Program-made: the position numbers and the translations under genes | Source of the DNA: Allohahella sp002354735 | Lineage (GTDB): Bacteria > Pseudomonadota > Gammaproteobacteria > Pseudomonadales > Oleiphilaceae | Length of the DNA stretch: 64,000 nucleotides | NCBI RefSeq assembly: GCF_047946665.1 | Contig: NZ_CP172312.1 | Span: forward strand, 4,601,953 to 4,665,952 | Direction: 5' to 3' | Part shown: one piece after another, positions 51,995 through 60,359 of the stretch | Numbering within the stretch: the first letter of the stretch is position 1 | Layout of the letters: every line of letters begins with the position of its first letter | Notes under the pieces: generated by a model | What the model saw: the letters and a program-made list of their open reading frames with translations, nothing else | Databases searched by the model: none | Told to the model about the DNA's origin: nothing

Positions 51995-52372
51995 GGGTAG
52001 CTCAACTCGTCTGGCATCGGGTAAATAATCTGTGCACCCGAACACTGCGCACTTGCCCGAAGGGAAGCTCACATAGCCAAGTGAGGCGTGATCCCACTCA
52101 TCGAGGTTGATGGTAGGCTCGTCCTGGAGAATCTCCACCTCGAATTCGACGTCTACGTTTCGGAATGTACCAACTGCGAGGGTGTTCTCCAAAACTGCGA
52201 GCTTTGCGTCCAGGGCCTGATGGGACCAGATCTCCGAGGTATCGTTCTCCGCAGTCTCGTCCATCAAATACAGCTGGAAGTAGTCGGCAAAAAGTTCGAA
52301 CTCGTAAAGAGCCGTGATTCTCCCGTTTCTGCGGTTACGGCTGTAATATCCCGTGGAACAGAGGCAGTGCAA
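51974..52372 (-). CDS. Small cytoplasmic protein, C-terminally altered
   Basis: Up to 132 residues. The recognisable part, YEFELFADYFQLYLMDE, DVEFEVEILQDEPTINLDEWDHASLGY and GKCAVFGCTDYLPDARRV, resembles an uncharacterised family that normally runs about 20 residues longer. The present end falls in the lipoprotein relic, so the native C-terminus is lost. The true start is uncertain and may be inside the overlap with the next gene. Confidence 0.5.
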   Translation of the reverse strand: MHCLCSTGYYSRNRRNGRITALYEFELFADYFQLYLMDETAENDTSEIWSHQALDAKLAVLENTLAVGTFRNVDVEFEVEILQDEPTINLDEWDHASLGYVSFPSGKCAVFGCTDYLPDARRVELPSGESSL

Positions 52373-52667
52373 ATATCGATATGAAGGCGCTCAAGATCGC
52401 GGAAAACTCCACATCCCTATACAGCCCTGGCGCTCTACTTCTGATACCGAGCTGAGCAAAGAGCAGTACAGTAACGACAACCACCGCGCCAACCACTGGG
52501 ACAAATTTCACAGTAGTAAGCATCCCTCCCAACACAGCTAAGAATATTGCCGCAAACCGCAGTTTTTCCCGGCAAGAGGCCTTCCCGTGCTGTTGCTCAT
52601 AGCGCCTTCTGCTGGCCCTGGCCACAACTAAAACTAGTCCGCCACCAGCGAGTATCAGAAGAAACAA
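52335..52667 (-). CDS. Small membrane protein, unknown
   Basis: 110 residues with three hydrophobic stretches (MFLLILAGGGLVLVV, then FAAIFLAVLGGM and VVGAVVVVTVLLFAQLG) and a final one (ILSAFISIFALPLF). It overlaps the following gene in another frame. Not recognised. Confidence 0.4.
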   Translation of the reverse strand: MFLLILAGGGLVLVVARASRRRYEQQHGKASCREKLRFAAIFLAVLGGMLTTVKFVPVVGAVVVVTVLLFAQLGIRSRAPGLYRDVEFSAILSAFISIFALPLFHGILQP

Positions 52668-52741
52668 AATCAGACTACGTCCCTGGAAGCTCTATGAGGG
52701 GAATACACCGGTGCCACATCAGTGGTGGTCGGTCCCGCAGT

Positions 52742-53143
52742 TTATTGGTCATTCACTGCATGACGCAGTTCAGAGATCGATTCTTGCCACTGTGGATCGT
52801 CTTCCCATAGCTCCTTCAGCTCGCAGTCATCCTGGACAACTCGATCCAGCACTTGTAGCGCTTTAGCGCGCAGGCCGGCGTCGGGCCGCGCCGATGTCGC
52901 TTCGACCCATCTGTCGACTTCTGCAGTATACGCATCCGTCTGAGTGCCTTTGCCTAGCAGCTTGGCTACGACTTCAACAGCCGCCACGGCTTCGCTTGCT
53001 GTGTCTGCCTCTAAGTAGTCATCTGAGGCTAACGCTCTATCGAATGCAGCCTCAATAGGCGTGAGGTCGTTTTCGTCTACCAGCGTAGAACCCCAATCCC
53101 CAGCATCATCATTGCCGAAAGGTTCGTGTGACCAGGCGCCCAT
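52742..53143 (-). CDS. DUF4259 family protein
   Basis: 133 residues opening MGAWSHEPFGNDDAGDWGSTL, the hallmark of DUF4259, followed by helical repeats (LEADTASEAVAAVEVVAKLLG). The family is cytoplasmic and uncharacterised, often found beside toxin or immunity genes. It starts behind AAGGAGAAC. A polyimmunity role is possible but unproven. Confidence 0.8.
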   Translation of the reverse strand: MGAWSHEPFGNDDAGDWGSTLVDENDLTPIEAAFDRALASDDYLEADTASEAVAAVEVVAKLLGKGTQTDAYTAEVDRWVEATSARPDAGLRAKALQVLDRVVQDDCELKELWEDDPQWQESISELRHAVNDQ

Positions 53144-53182
53144 TGTGTTCTCCTTGAGTGAAAGGGGTTATTTCGAGTGTGC

Positions 53183-53842
53183 TCACTCTGCATCTTCATA
53201 GTAGCCACCGGACAACTCGAACGCTGCCGCTTCGATCGCCCGAATATGACTGATTTCGTAGCAGCTAATGCCGCACGCGTTTAAGCGAAGCTGGTAAGCC
53301 GTATTGAATTTCGAGAAAAAGTCGGGAAACTCCTTTTGCTCACAAAGCTCGTGAACTTCTTTGGCATACATCAGGTAGCTCTCTGGCTTACTCATATAAG
53401 GGTACAACGTTTTACGCCCTGTCCACACGCCCTCAACCTTGCTGTCCCAGATCGGGAATACTTGCGGATTCGTGAAATGAAGAACTTTGGATGCGCCCAC
53501 GACTGAATAGAGACACTTGGAGATTTTCTTCACCAGAGACTCGTCGAAATCCGTTCCCTGCGCCAGGCGCGCTTCTTCCAAGGCTTGGATTGCGCTGCTC
53601 AAGTGGACCTGATTGATCCGCACAATTCGTGGCATCCAACCATACGTGGCCGTGACCAGCTGCAAGAAACGGTCTTCGGGGGAACTCTCCTGATTCCGTG
53701 CCAAGCCGAGCAGGGCAGGGTAGGTCCGCAAATAAGTGGTTTGGCGGGTGTTCAGCACTGCCTGGCCACGACGTACTGCTTCAACAGCGCTGTTGAGCGT
53801 CTCAAATTCCAACGCTATCTCTCCTTTTTGTGCAGAACGCAA
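53183..53842 (-). CDS. Unknown cytoplasmic protein
   Basis: 219 residues, mainly helical, no signal. GASKVLHFTNPQVFPIWDSKV and YPYMSKPESYLMYAKEVHEL stand out; the first segment is shared by a set of uncharacterised bacterial proteins. CGISCYEISHIRAIEAAAFEL ends it. No catalytic motif recognised. The longest unknown in this run. Confidence 0.55.
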   Translation of the reverse strand: MRSAQKGEIALEFETLNSAVEAVRRGQAVLNTRQTTYLRTYPALLGLARNQESSPEDRFLQLVTATYGWMPRIVRINQVHLSSAIQALEEARLAQGTDFDESLVKKISKCLYSVVGASKVLHFTNPQVFPIWDSKVEGVWTGRKTLYPYMSKPESYLMYAKEVHELCEQKEFPDFFSKFNTAYQLRLNACGISCYEISHIRAIEAAAFELSGGYYEDAE

Positions 53843-53856
53843 TTCGTAAGGGCTGG

Positions 53857-54192
53857 CTAGTAGTCCTGGTCACGGCTATCTGCTCCCTCTACGCCAACAC
53901 CGTCCTGCTGCACACCATACTCGCGGTCGCCTGGACCGATGACTGCCGCGAGAAACAGGTATTCAAAGAGCGGAATACCCGGCCTTCGGTGAGCCACGAG
54001 CTCGCTACCCAGAGCAGCAATAGTGATAGCAGGCCCTATGATAGGCATCAGCCATATCAGCAGGTAGATCGCTGTTTTCTGGCTCGGCTCCAAACCCTCT
54101 TGCCGAGACACATGGTAAGTAAAGAAGGCAGCGAGATAAATCACTGCAAAAATGAGCACGGCGAGCAGTATCAGGGATCCGGTTTGCATCAT
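53857..54192 (-). CDS. Small membrane protein, C-terminus doubtful
   Basis: 111 residues. Two membrane helices (LILLAVLIFAVIYLAAFF and TAIYLLIWLMPIIGPAITI) are followed by a helical segment. After LFEYLFLAAVIG the composition changes to polar GDREYGVQQDGVGVEG, which suggests a frameshift or an altered end. Not recognised. Confidence 0.4.
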   Translation of the reverse strand: MMQTGSLILLAVLIFAVIYLAAFFTYHVSRQEGLEPSQKTAIYLLIWLMPIIGPAITIAALGSELVAHRRPGIPLFEYLFLAAVIGPGDREYGVQQDGVGVEGADSRDQDY

Positions 54193-54371
54193 TTATTGCC
54201 TACGCTGGCTCCGTTATCGCACTTACCGATTTGTCAGGTGCTGGCAGGCCGCGGCCCGATACGCCCAGTATCGTTGCGTTGTCTTCAAATGGAATTTCTT
54301 CAGCCATCTGTGAGGAGGTCTATGTCACCTTGCGAGACTCCTTCGTCTGCTGGAGGCGATGGACACAACGG

Positions 54372-54782
54372 TCATAGCCAGTCTCGGGCACTGAGTGCAG
54401 GCATCAACTCAGTTCCAGTCTCAATCATTATTTCCAATTCGGTTCTCACCTCAATCAGGAGGTTGTTGAGTTCAGGGTTATCGTGCCAGAAAGCATCAGC
54501 TAGGCCTGCTACGGCTGTTAGCAGATCTCCCCGATAAAGTTTGCCCTCCGCACGAGGGTTATCGGCTAGAACTGCGAGCGCTAACGGCACTATATGCTCC
54601 AGGCCGATGCCCTGACCAATGAGCAGCCGTAGATCTTCCACCGACATCTCGGAAAGAGGAACAGACCATAGCCGCTCGCACTCCTTCGCCAGGTGCGACC
54701 CGTTCGCAGGCCGGTTGCACGGCGTCTGATATATAGCCTTCAATGACTTTGAAAGCCGCGCCCCCGTTACGCATTGGCACAA
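54372..54782 (-). CDS. CdiI-like contact-dependent inhibition immunity protein
   Basis: Up to 136 residues. KSLKAIYQTP, HLAKECERLWSVPLSEMSVEDLRLLIGQGIGLEHIVPLALAVL and NPRAEGKLYRGDLL follow the CDI immunity family (short helical proteins that neutralise a matching toxin). The start is uncertain; a TTG at 54782 overlaps the upstream gene. No CdiA/CdiB is present, so it is an orphan immunity gene. Confidence 0.75.
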   Translation of the reverse strand: MCQCVTGARLSKSLKAIYQTPCNRPANGSHLAKECERLWSVPLSEMSVEDLRLLIGQGIGLEHIVPLALAVLADNPRAEGKLYRGDLLTAVAGLADAFWHDNPELNNLLIEVRTELEIMIETGTELMPALSARDWL

Positions 54783-55078
54783 GCCCAGGCAAGGAAGATA
54801 GAGATCATTTCATGCAGCTTCTCCGGTCCGCCAGAGGCTCTGAACTTGCGGTCTTTACGTTCACAAATAAGCCATTCGTTTCGACTGATGTCTGCCTCCG
54901 CACCCATGCCATAGGATCTCGTCTCGAAAGGCACATCCTCCAGATACGTATCAGTCAAATCGACTTCGAAATGCCATCCCGGATTGTCGAGATTACTGAT
55001 TGCGATGCCATAGGTGTGCTCCCAGTCATCATTGCACTGGCTCAGATACCACTTTTGCAACTCGCCGATTATGTCCAT
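54767..55078 (-). CDS. Imm53-family immunity protein
   Basis: 103 residues. LQKWYLSQCNDDWEHTYGI, NLDNPGWHFEVDLTDTYLED and WLICERKDRKFRASGGPEKL are the Imm53 pattern, a family predicted to neutralise polymorphic toxins. It overlaps the CdiI-like gene by 16 bases, so the two form a small immunity pair. No cognate toxin in the window. Confidence 0.8.
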   Translation of the reverse strand: MDIIGELQKWYLSQCNDDWEHTYGIAISNLDNPGWHFEVDLTDTYLEDVPFETRSYGMGAEADISRNEWLICERKDRKFRASGGPEKLHEMISIFLAWACANA

Positions 55079-55180
55079 GTTTTTCCTATGTACCGCCGGC
55101 TAAATACGTGCTGCATGACGATTCCACTCGCATTAGTGGCGCTGCAGACCATGGCGATTCGAGCGACTTGTAATGCGCTC

Positions 55181-55444
55181 TCACATGATAGGCAGCCACT
55201 GTGTGTCTCCCGTTTCTGCGTCCACCAGTACTATGACGTGATCTGGGTCCCTCACTGCCACCGCCGGATTGTCGATTGTCGTGGAAATAGTCACTGTCCA
55301 ATGGGGGTTGCTTAGCCCTCGGCCTGTACCTTGACTCAGCTTTATATTGATATCCTGGAGATTCAATGGACAATCCAGATCCTGATACGCGTCAAGAGCA
55401 AATTTTTTTGCCAGCTCTAGTGCCTGATGTTCATCAATCTTCAT
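55181..55444 (-). CDS. Small protein, unknown
   Basis: 87 residues. An N-terminal helix (MKIDEHQALELAKKFALDAY) is followed by beta strands (INIKLSQGTGRGLSNPHWTVTISTT, VIVLVDAETGDTQWLPI), a PepSY- or YrhB-like layout. Cytoplasmic. Possibly another immunity protein, by its neighbours. Confidence 0.45.
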   Translation of the reverse strand: MKIDEHQALELAKKFALDAYQDLDCPLNLQDINIKLSQGTGRGLSNPHWTVTISTTIDNPAVAVRDPDHVIVLVDAETGDTQWLPIM

Positions 55445-55510
55445 AAGAGCCTAATATGCTTAGCGCTTTGCTTTGCCATGTGCCGGACCATATCCGTCAA
55501 CAGCCGCTGG

Positions 55511-56188
55511 TTATTCAGACTTCGCCACCAACATCTCCGTAGCCCCCTTCTGGAAGCGGTCACTGACACGCTGTAGCGAGACGTCAACGCCGTCAGCGGA
55601 CAGTGCCGTCATAACTGAATCCAGATACTTTGAAATCTTTCCGTCCAACGAAACAACAGGAAAGATGCGAACCTCAGTTGCCACTCTGCACAACTCTCGC
55701 ACCGATGCCAGGTGAGTCGGCCCATCCAGGTGATCGCTGTAGAGAAAAAGATAGTGTGGGCAGACAGCTAGCTCGAACTCGGAATCGAAGAATGGGAGCG
55801 AAGGTAAAGATGCTGATACATATCTCCCTTTGCGAAGGCCCGCATTAAAGTCAGCAAGAAAGCTCGACATAGCCTTCATCCGAACTTCGCCAAGTTGCTC
55901 GACACTGCTCGGTGTGTCCCAAAGATAGTCGTCGGCGCGCTGTTGCATCTGATCCATGATTTCCGGGTAAACCTCGTCAATTCGACGGCGGATCTCTTCC
56001 ACATCGAACTGAGACACGGGGTCACAAGAGATGACTTGGCACCCACGGTCGCTTGCCTCGGCATTGAAGCTGGCCGGCCCATCAGCACAACCAAGAATTC
56101 GCCGGTTAAGATCGGCTTCTGATAACGCAAACATCGCTCGGTATTCTTCGAAAGACCGCCCCCAGGGGACTACCTTGGCTAGTTCCAA
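55511..56188 (-). CDS. Class I SAM-dependent methyltransferase-like protein
   Basis: 225 residues. The SAM-binding loop ILGCADGPASFNAEASDRG is followed by the second-strand acid VISCDPVSQFD. Later come FELAVCPHYLFLYSDHLD and VRELCRVATEVRIFPVVSLDG. The family of such proteins is widespread and uncharacterised. First gene of the third small-gene run, just downstream of ilvA on the same strand. Confidence 0.75.
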   Translation of the reverse strand: MELAKVVPWGRSFEEYRAMFALSEADLNRRILGCADGPASFNAEASDRGCQVISCDPVSQFDVEEIRRRIDEVYPEIMDQMQQRADDYLWDTPSSVEQLGEVRMKAMSSFLADFNAGLRKGRYVSASLPSLPFFDSEFELAVCPHYLFLYSDHLDGPTHLASVRELCRVATEVRIFPVVSLDGKISKYLDSVMTALSADGVDVSLQRVSDRFQKGATEMLVAKSE

Positions 56189-56244
56189 TTTTGACTCTCC
56201 TTAGTCGGGATATTATGAACTCTCGTAGTCATTAGACGCCCAGC

Positions 56245-57870
56245 CTACCCAATGAACAACTTATACGCAGGGTTTTCTGTCTCATCCGAATAGGCATAGC
56301 CCAAAGCATCAAAGGTGGATTGCACAGACGAAGACTCATCAGCCGGAACCTGCACGCCCACGAAAACTCGGCCAGCGTCAGCGCCATGATTACGGTAGTG
56401 GAACAGAGTGATGTTCCAGTGCCTGTCCAATTGATTGAGAAAGTCCGCCAATGCCGCGGGGTGCTCTGGGAACTCCACCCGAAACACCTGCTCGCGCGGC
56501 ACCGCTCCGCCATGTCCACCAACGGTATGTCGAACGTGAAGCTTGGCCAGCTCATTGTCCGTTAAATCAATCACAGGATAACCTTGCTCGCGCAAACTCT
56601 GCACCAGCGCATCCCGAGGGTCCCAGTCTGGATGGGTCTGCACGCCGATGAATACATGTGCCTCTTTGTCGGTGTGAAACCGGTAGTTGAACTCAGTGAT
56701 CTGACGACGGCCCAGCGCGTTACAGAAGGCCTTGAAGCTACCCGGTCGCTCTGGAATGGTGACTGCCAGGATCGCCTCCCGCCTTTCGCCCAGTTCCGCA
56801 CGCTCTGCCACGTGGCGCAGTCGATCGAAGTTGATGTTGGCACCGGAGTTGATCGCGACCAACACCTGATCACGACAACCCTCTCGCTCGACATACTTCT
56901 TTACCCCAGCCACCGCCAGGGCACCTGCTGGCTCCGTGATAGAGCGGGTGTCGTCGTAGATATTCTTGATCGCCGAGCACAGTTCGTCGGACGTCACCGT
57001 GATCACTTCGTCCACATAGCGCCGACACAGCTCAAAATTGTGAGCCCCGATCTGCGCCACTGCGACGCCGTCTGCAAACGCGCCGACCTTTGGTAATACC
57101 ACCCGCTCACCCGCCGCCATCGCCTGCTGGCAGCAGTTCGAGTCGTTGGGCTCGACCCCGATGACCCTGACCTCGGGTCGTAGATATTTCACGTAGGCAG
57201 CCACTCCCGCAATCAGGCTGCCGCCACCGACGGGTACAAAAATCGCATCGAGCTGGCCCGGCTGTTGACGAAGAATCTCCATCGCCACCGTGCCCTGACC
57301 TGCAATGACATCGGGATCGTCAAAGGGCGGGATGAAGTCGTAGCCGGTTTCCTCGGCGAGCTTCAGCGCATGGGCCAGGGCTTGAGGGAACGCGTCGCCA
57401 TGTAACACGGCCTTGCCGCCACGCGAACGCACCCCGTGCACCTTAAGCTCCGGCGTTGTGACCGGCATGACGATAAGCGCCTCGATACCCAGCCTGTGCG
57501 CTGCCAATGCCAGACCCTGAGCATGATTACCCGCTGACGCAGTGATCACGCCGAGGATCTTTTTCTGCCGGTTGAGGCGAGCCAGCTTGGTGTAAGCGCC
57601 TCGAATCTTGAAAGAGAATACCGGCTGAAGATCTTCACGCTTCAGGAGTACCCGATTGCCGAGGCTCGAAGACAAACGATCCGCACTTTGGAGCGGTGTC
57701 TCGATGGCAACGTCATAGACCGGAGCGGATAGGATGCTGGTAACGTACCGCTTGAGCAGCAGATCGGGCTCAGCCCGAGTCGTCGGCGGCGTATAGCCAT
57801 CACTAAAAGGATCGGGTTCGCCACTGAGGGGCTTGGCGTTCGTGCTATGCGGATCTGAAAGGCTGGTCAT
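56245..57870 (-). CDS. ilvA: Threonine ammonia-lyase, biosynthetic
   Basis: 541 residues. PLP enzyme that turns L-threonine into 2-oxobutanoate, the first committed step to isoleucine. The PLP lysine lies in FSFKIRGAYTKL; SAGNHAQGLALAA and the Gly-rich phosphate loop PVGGGSLIAGVA are intact. Two C-terminal ACT-like regulatory domains follow (about 340-541; RPGSFKAFCNALG and HPAALADFLNQL) for isoleucine and valine control. It is longer at the N-terminus than E. coli IlvA. A leader peptide and terminator lie upstream. Confidence 0.95.
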   Translation of the reverse strand: MTSLSDPHSTNAKPLSGEPDPFSDGYTPPTTRAEPDLLLKRYVTSILSAPVYDVAIETPLQSADRLSSSLGNRVLLKREDLQPVFSFKIRGAYTKLARLNRQKKILGVITASAGNHAQGLALAAHRLGIEALIVMPVTTPELKVHGVRSRGGKAVLHGDAFPQALAHALKLAEETGYDFIPPFDDPDVIAGQGTVAMEILRQQPGQLDAIFVPVGGGSLIAGVAAYVKYLRPEVRVIGVEPNDSNCCQQAMAAGERVVLPKVGAFADGVAVAQIGAHNFELCRRYVDEVITVTSDELCSAIKNIYDDTRSITEPAGALAVAGVKKYVEREGCRDQVLVAINSGANINFDRLRHVAERAELGERREAILAVTIPERPGSFKAFCNALGRRQITEFNYRFHTDKEAHVFIGVQTHPDWDPRDALVQSLREQGYPVIDLTDNELAKLHVRHTVGGHGGAVPREQVFRVEFPEHPAALADFLNQLDRHWNITLFHYRNHGADAGRVFVGVQVPADESSSVQSTFDALGYAYSDETENPAYKLFIG

Positions 57871-57910
57871 GCTTGCTCCTGGTTTTACTTAGGCCTAGGA
57901 GACAAATCGA

Positions 57911-57935
57911 AAAACCCGCCTCTTAGGCGGGTTTT
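57911..57935 (-). terminator. ilvA attenuator hairpin
   Basis: On the transcript strand, AAAACCCGCC TAAGA GGCGGG TTTTT: a GC-rich stem with a run of T, between the leader peptide and ilvA. The GGCGGG at the end of the leader peptide can pair with the left arm CCCGCC instead, giving the alternative fold of an attenuator. Confidence 0.85.
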
Positions 57936-57948
57936 GGGTAGACGTAAG

Positions 57949-58014
57949 CTAGCCCGCCATGGTGAGAATGACGGTCATAATCATTGCGCTGTAGAAGAAA
58001 TTAGTGTGCGACAT
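57949..58014 (-). CDS. ilvA leader peptide (attenuator)
   Basis: 21 codons from the ATG at 58014, including FFYSAMIMTVILTM. Ile, Thr, Val and Leu codons cluster just before the hairpin region, so ribosome stalling when branched amino acids are short would favour the antiterminator. This is classical transcription attenuation for ilv genes. There is no other role for so short a frame. Confidence 0.85.
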   Translation of the reverse strand: MSHTNFFYSAMIMTVILTMAG

Positions 58015-58126
58015 GCCAATAATCTATGACGTTGGCCGGTGCGGGTCAAGCGGCGCAGGTGCGATAGAGTGATGCCCGCTGCAATTACGCTGTCCTGTCA
58101 TCGCACAGCGGAAAAATTTCCGACCT

Positions 58127-58914
58127 CTTTCAGCCTTCTGCCATCAACTATCATCGCAACACTACGGCGTCCCAGTCTCCCTGACATTGCGCGCCACCAT
58201 TGCGATCTTTTGGAATACTGGAGCGTTGCCCGGTTGGGCTGATAGATCTATGGCTTGCAGTTGGAACACCTGAGCAAGGCTGCCACAGACGACCGCCTGG
58301 TTCCCGGCGTTCTCGGTATCCATCCACTTGCTCATCATGGCATCTGACTCTGCAACGAATGCAGAAAGCGTGGCCTCGTCTGCCTTCACGACTGAACCGA
58401 GAATTGTCTCCATATCCGCGGCGTGATTTCTCTTTTCCCATTGCTGGAGCGGGACTGACGAGTACGACTGCGGAAAGTGCTGATGACAGTACTTGGCCAT
58501 GGCCCGCACAGGGAACATCGCGTAGTGCATTTCGAGCGTCTTTTCGATCACGGCCTTGGTCTCATCGGCGGACAATTCAGCCGGAACGGCGTCCACAGAT
58601 TCCTGTTTAGCGTTTGAGGTGGCACGTCGGTTTTGCGTGCTTTGCTCGGCCCATCTCTTCTGCCACTGGTTGGTCTGCAGGGTGATCATGTTCTGGTACT
58701 GCGCATGGGCATAACCTGCAGCAGGTCCGTCGCCGAACATTCCAAAAGCCTGTGCCTGACCTGAGATGGTGAGGGCGCCTACGAATAACGGGACCGTAGT
58801 CATAGCGAGCGCGACTAATCTTGCTTTGTCTTTCATGGGATATCGTCCTTGAATTGCCATTGAAGTGGTGGAGCGTAAGTGATGTCTGTTACAGCGCCAA
58901 GATCGTGTAAGAAG
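58127..58914 (-). repeat. Long repeat, arm 2 of an inverted pair with 27888-28672
   Basis: Carries the second copy of the exported-protein gene with its promoter region, in opposite orientation to arm 1. Homology covers about 785 bases. Confidence 0.85.
58162..58836 (-). CDS. Exported protein of unknown function, copy 2
   Basis: 224 residues, the same length as copy 1 at 27968-28642. It has the same signal peptide (LFVGALTISGQAQA), the FGMFGDGPAAGYAHAQYQNM start of the mature part, and the same Cys positions. Differences are scattered (for example VDAVPAEL for VDAAPAEL, and VRETGTP for IRKTGTP). The open frame continues upstream of 58836 but only the shared ATG is supported. Divergent from the next gene. 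Confidence 0.7.
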   Translation of the reverse strand: MKDKARLVALAMTTVPLFVGALTISGQAQAFGMFGDGPAAGYAHAQYQNMITLQTNQWQKRWAEQSTQNRRATSNAKQESVDAVPAELSADETKAVIEKTLEMHYAMFPVRAMAKYCHQHFPQSYSSVPLQQWEKRNHAADMETILGSVVKADEATLSAFVAESDAMMSKWMDTENAGNQAVVCGSLAQVFQLQAIDLSAQPGNAPVFQKIAMVARNVRETGTP

Positions 58915-59133
58915 TCGCAGTTTTGGACGGACACCAGTCATGAATGCGACGCCGAAGGAGGGGAGGTGAACTGACACGGACGTGGAGGCAGACAGGAAAG
59001 ATATATTTTTGTAACCCCCATATCGGAAGTCGGGGGCCAGATTATACTTGAGATGAGCGGCAACCACTTCCCTGAAACCCGGGCCTTGTCTGGGTTTTAC
59101 GTATGCGCCGTAACTGTAGTATTCGGAGCTTGC

Positions 59134-60297
59134 ATGGGGGTCATTAAACTCGTCAGAACCTGGTGGGGCGCTGTGGTGGGCATCCTTTGGGCCCTGTTGA
59201 ATCACAACGTTGCACTGGCGGAAGGTCCGGTGCTGCCGCAGCTCAATTGGGCCGAGGTGGTCCGCGACAAACCCTATGCGGAAAGTCAGGGCGTTTATGA
59301 CAACGTAGTAACTGTCAGGCGCTGGATACTGACCCGTTCCGGTCACTGTACCCTTGGAAATCGTCATGTGCTGTTCGATAGGCGTGGCACCTTTCTGACT
59401 TATATCGATGACGCCATCGATTCCTTTGAAACGCAACTACGATTGAACGCCACTCGTCAGGACATGGTCCGGGAGGGGCGAGTTCACGCCTGGGTGGAGG
59501 GTAATGCCAGCACATTCGGCTATCCTTTCGCGATCCGGTGTCATCAGCCCAATGTGGACCTGCCTCTGGCGATTCAGCGCTACCTGGGTGAGCATCCGGA
59601 CGGGCGACTCAATGGCACCTGGGACGGCATCACAGTCGGCACCGCGAAAAAGCCGGTCTCGATCCATGACACTCTCTACGCGGTGTACCAGCGCCGTGCC
59701 CAGCAAAAACGGATCAGTCTCCCCATCAACCTGCTGCCGGATCTGGCGGGCATTCTTATCATCGAAAGTGGGGGCGTTCGTGAAGCCAAGTCCAAAGCGA
59801 AGGCGCGCGGTATCCTGCAACTGACTCCCGTGGTCTTGAAGGACTGCGGTGTGCCGGCGAATAAGCACCTGCATCGCATTGCCCAGATTGACTGTGCGCT
59901 CTGGCTGTTCGAACGCAATCACCGCATGTTGCAAGCCCCTTTCCTGGCGCGCTTTGGCCATTTACCTGTGGACAAGCGGGAACAGCTGTATCGGCTTATT
60001 CTGATTCAGGCCTATCACGGGGGCCCTGGCCGCGTCCGCTCGCTGATGGTGGATGAAGAATACAGCAAACCCGCCCAATATTTTGCCGACAACCATGAGC
60101 GCTTCAGCGCCGGGGATATTTCGTTCGGCATGGTATTCCACAACCTGGGCCGCAACCGTCTCGGCTTCGCGTCATTGTATTACACGGCGGATACCCGGAT
60201 TGCCGCGCAGCTGTTGGAAGCCAGAGGAAATAACAGCCTTGCTCTCGAAAATCAAAAACTGCCCACTAACGCTTCAACGACTTCTGCTGTTTTCTAA
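59134..60297 (+). CDS. Lytic-transglycosylase-like protein (SLT fold)
   Basis: About 387 residues from the ATG at 59134, behind CGGAGC; an open frame extends to 59053. A signal peptide (GAVVGILWALLNHNVALA) is followed by an unassigned domain. The SLT-like core has LAGILIIESGGVREAKSKAKARGILQL with the catalytic Glu, and RLILIQAYHGGPGRVRSL in place of the usual AYNAGPG. It is likely periplasmic and acts on murein or a similar glycan. It is distant from the transglycosylase at 18951. Confidence 0.75.
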   Translation: MGVIKLVRTWWGAVVGILWALLNHNVALAEGPVLPQLNWAEVVRDKPYAESQGVYDNVVTVRRWILTRSGHCTLGNRHVLFDRRGTFLTYIDDAIDSFETQLRLNATRQDMVREGRVHAWVEGNASTFGYPFAIRCHQPNVDLPLAIQRYLGEHPDGRLNGTWDGITVGTAKKPVSIHDTLYAVYQRRAQQKRISLPINLLPDLAGILIIESGGVREAKSKAKARGILQLTPVVLKDCGVPANKHLHRIAQIDCALWLFERNHRMLQAPFLARFGHLPVDKREQLYRLILIQAYHGGPGRVRSLMVDEEYSKPAQYFADNHERFSAGDISFGMVFHNLGRNRLGFASLYYTADTRIAAQLLEARGNNSLALENQKLPTNASTTSAVF

Positions 60298-60359
60298 CCG
60301 CTGGACACGGATGCCGTGGCTAAATTATGGCCGAGGCTGGCCTGACCCGTAGCGCGGAT

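Noticed and set aside
51925..52000. attC-like imperfect palindrome (CTTTGACG.. and GCGTTAGGAG)
   Set aside because: The left half is explained as a relic of lipoprotein coding DNA (matches 50189-50248), and the right half contains the ribosome site of the acetyltransferase gene. The symmetry is probably chance.
53830..54537. 235-codon plus-strand open frame
   Set aside because: It runs antisense through the membrane-protein and CdiI-like genes and has an unnatural composition; the minus-strand genes explain the region better.
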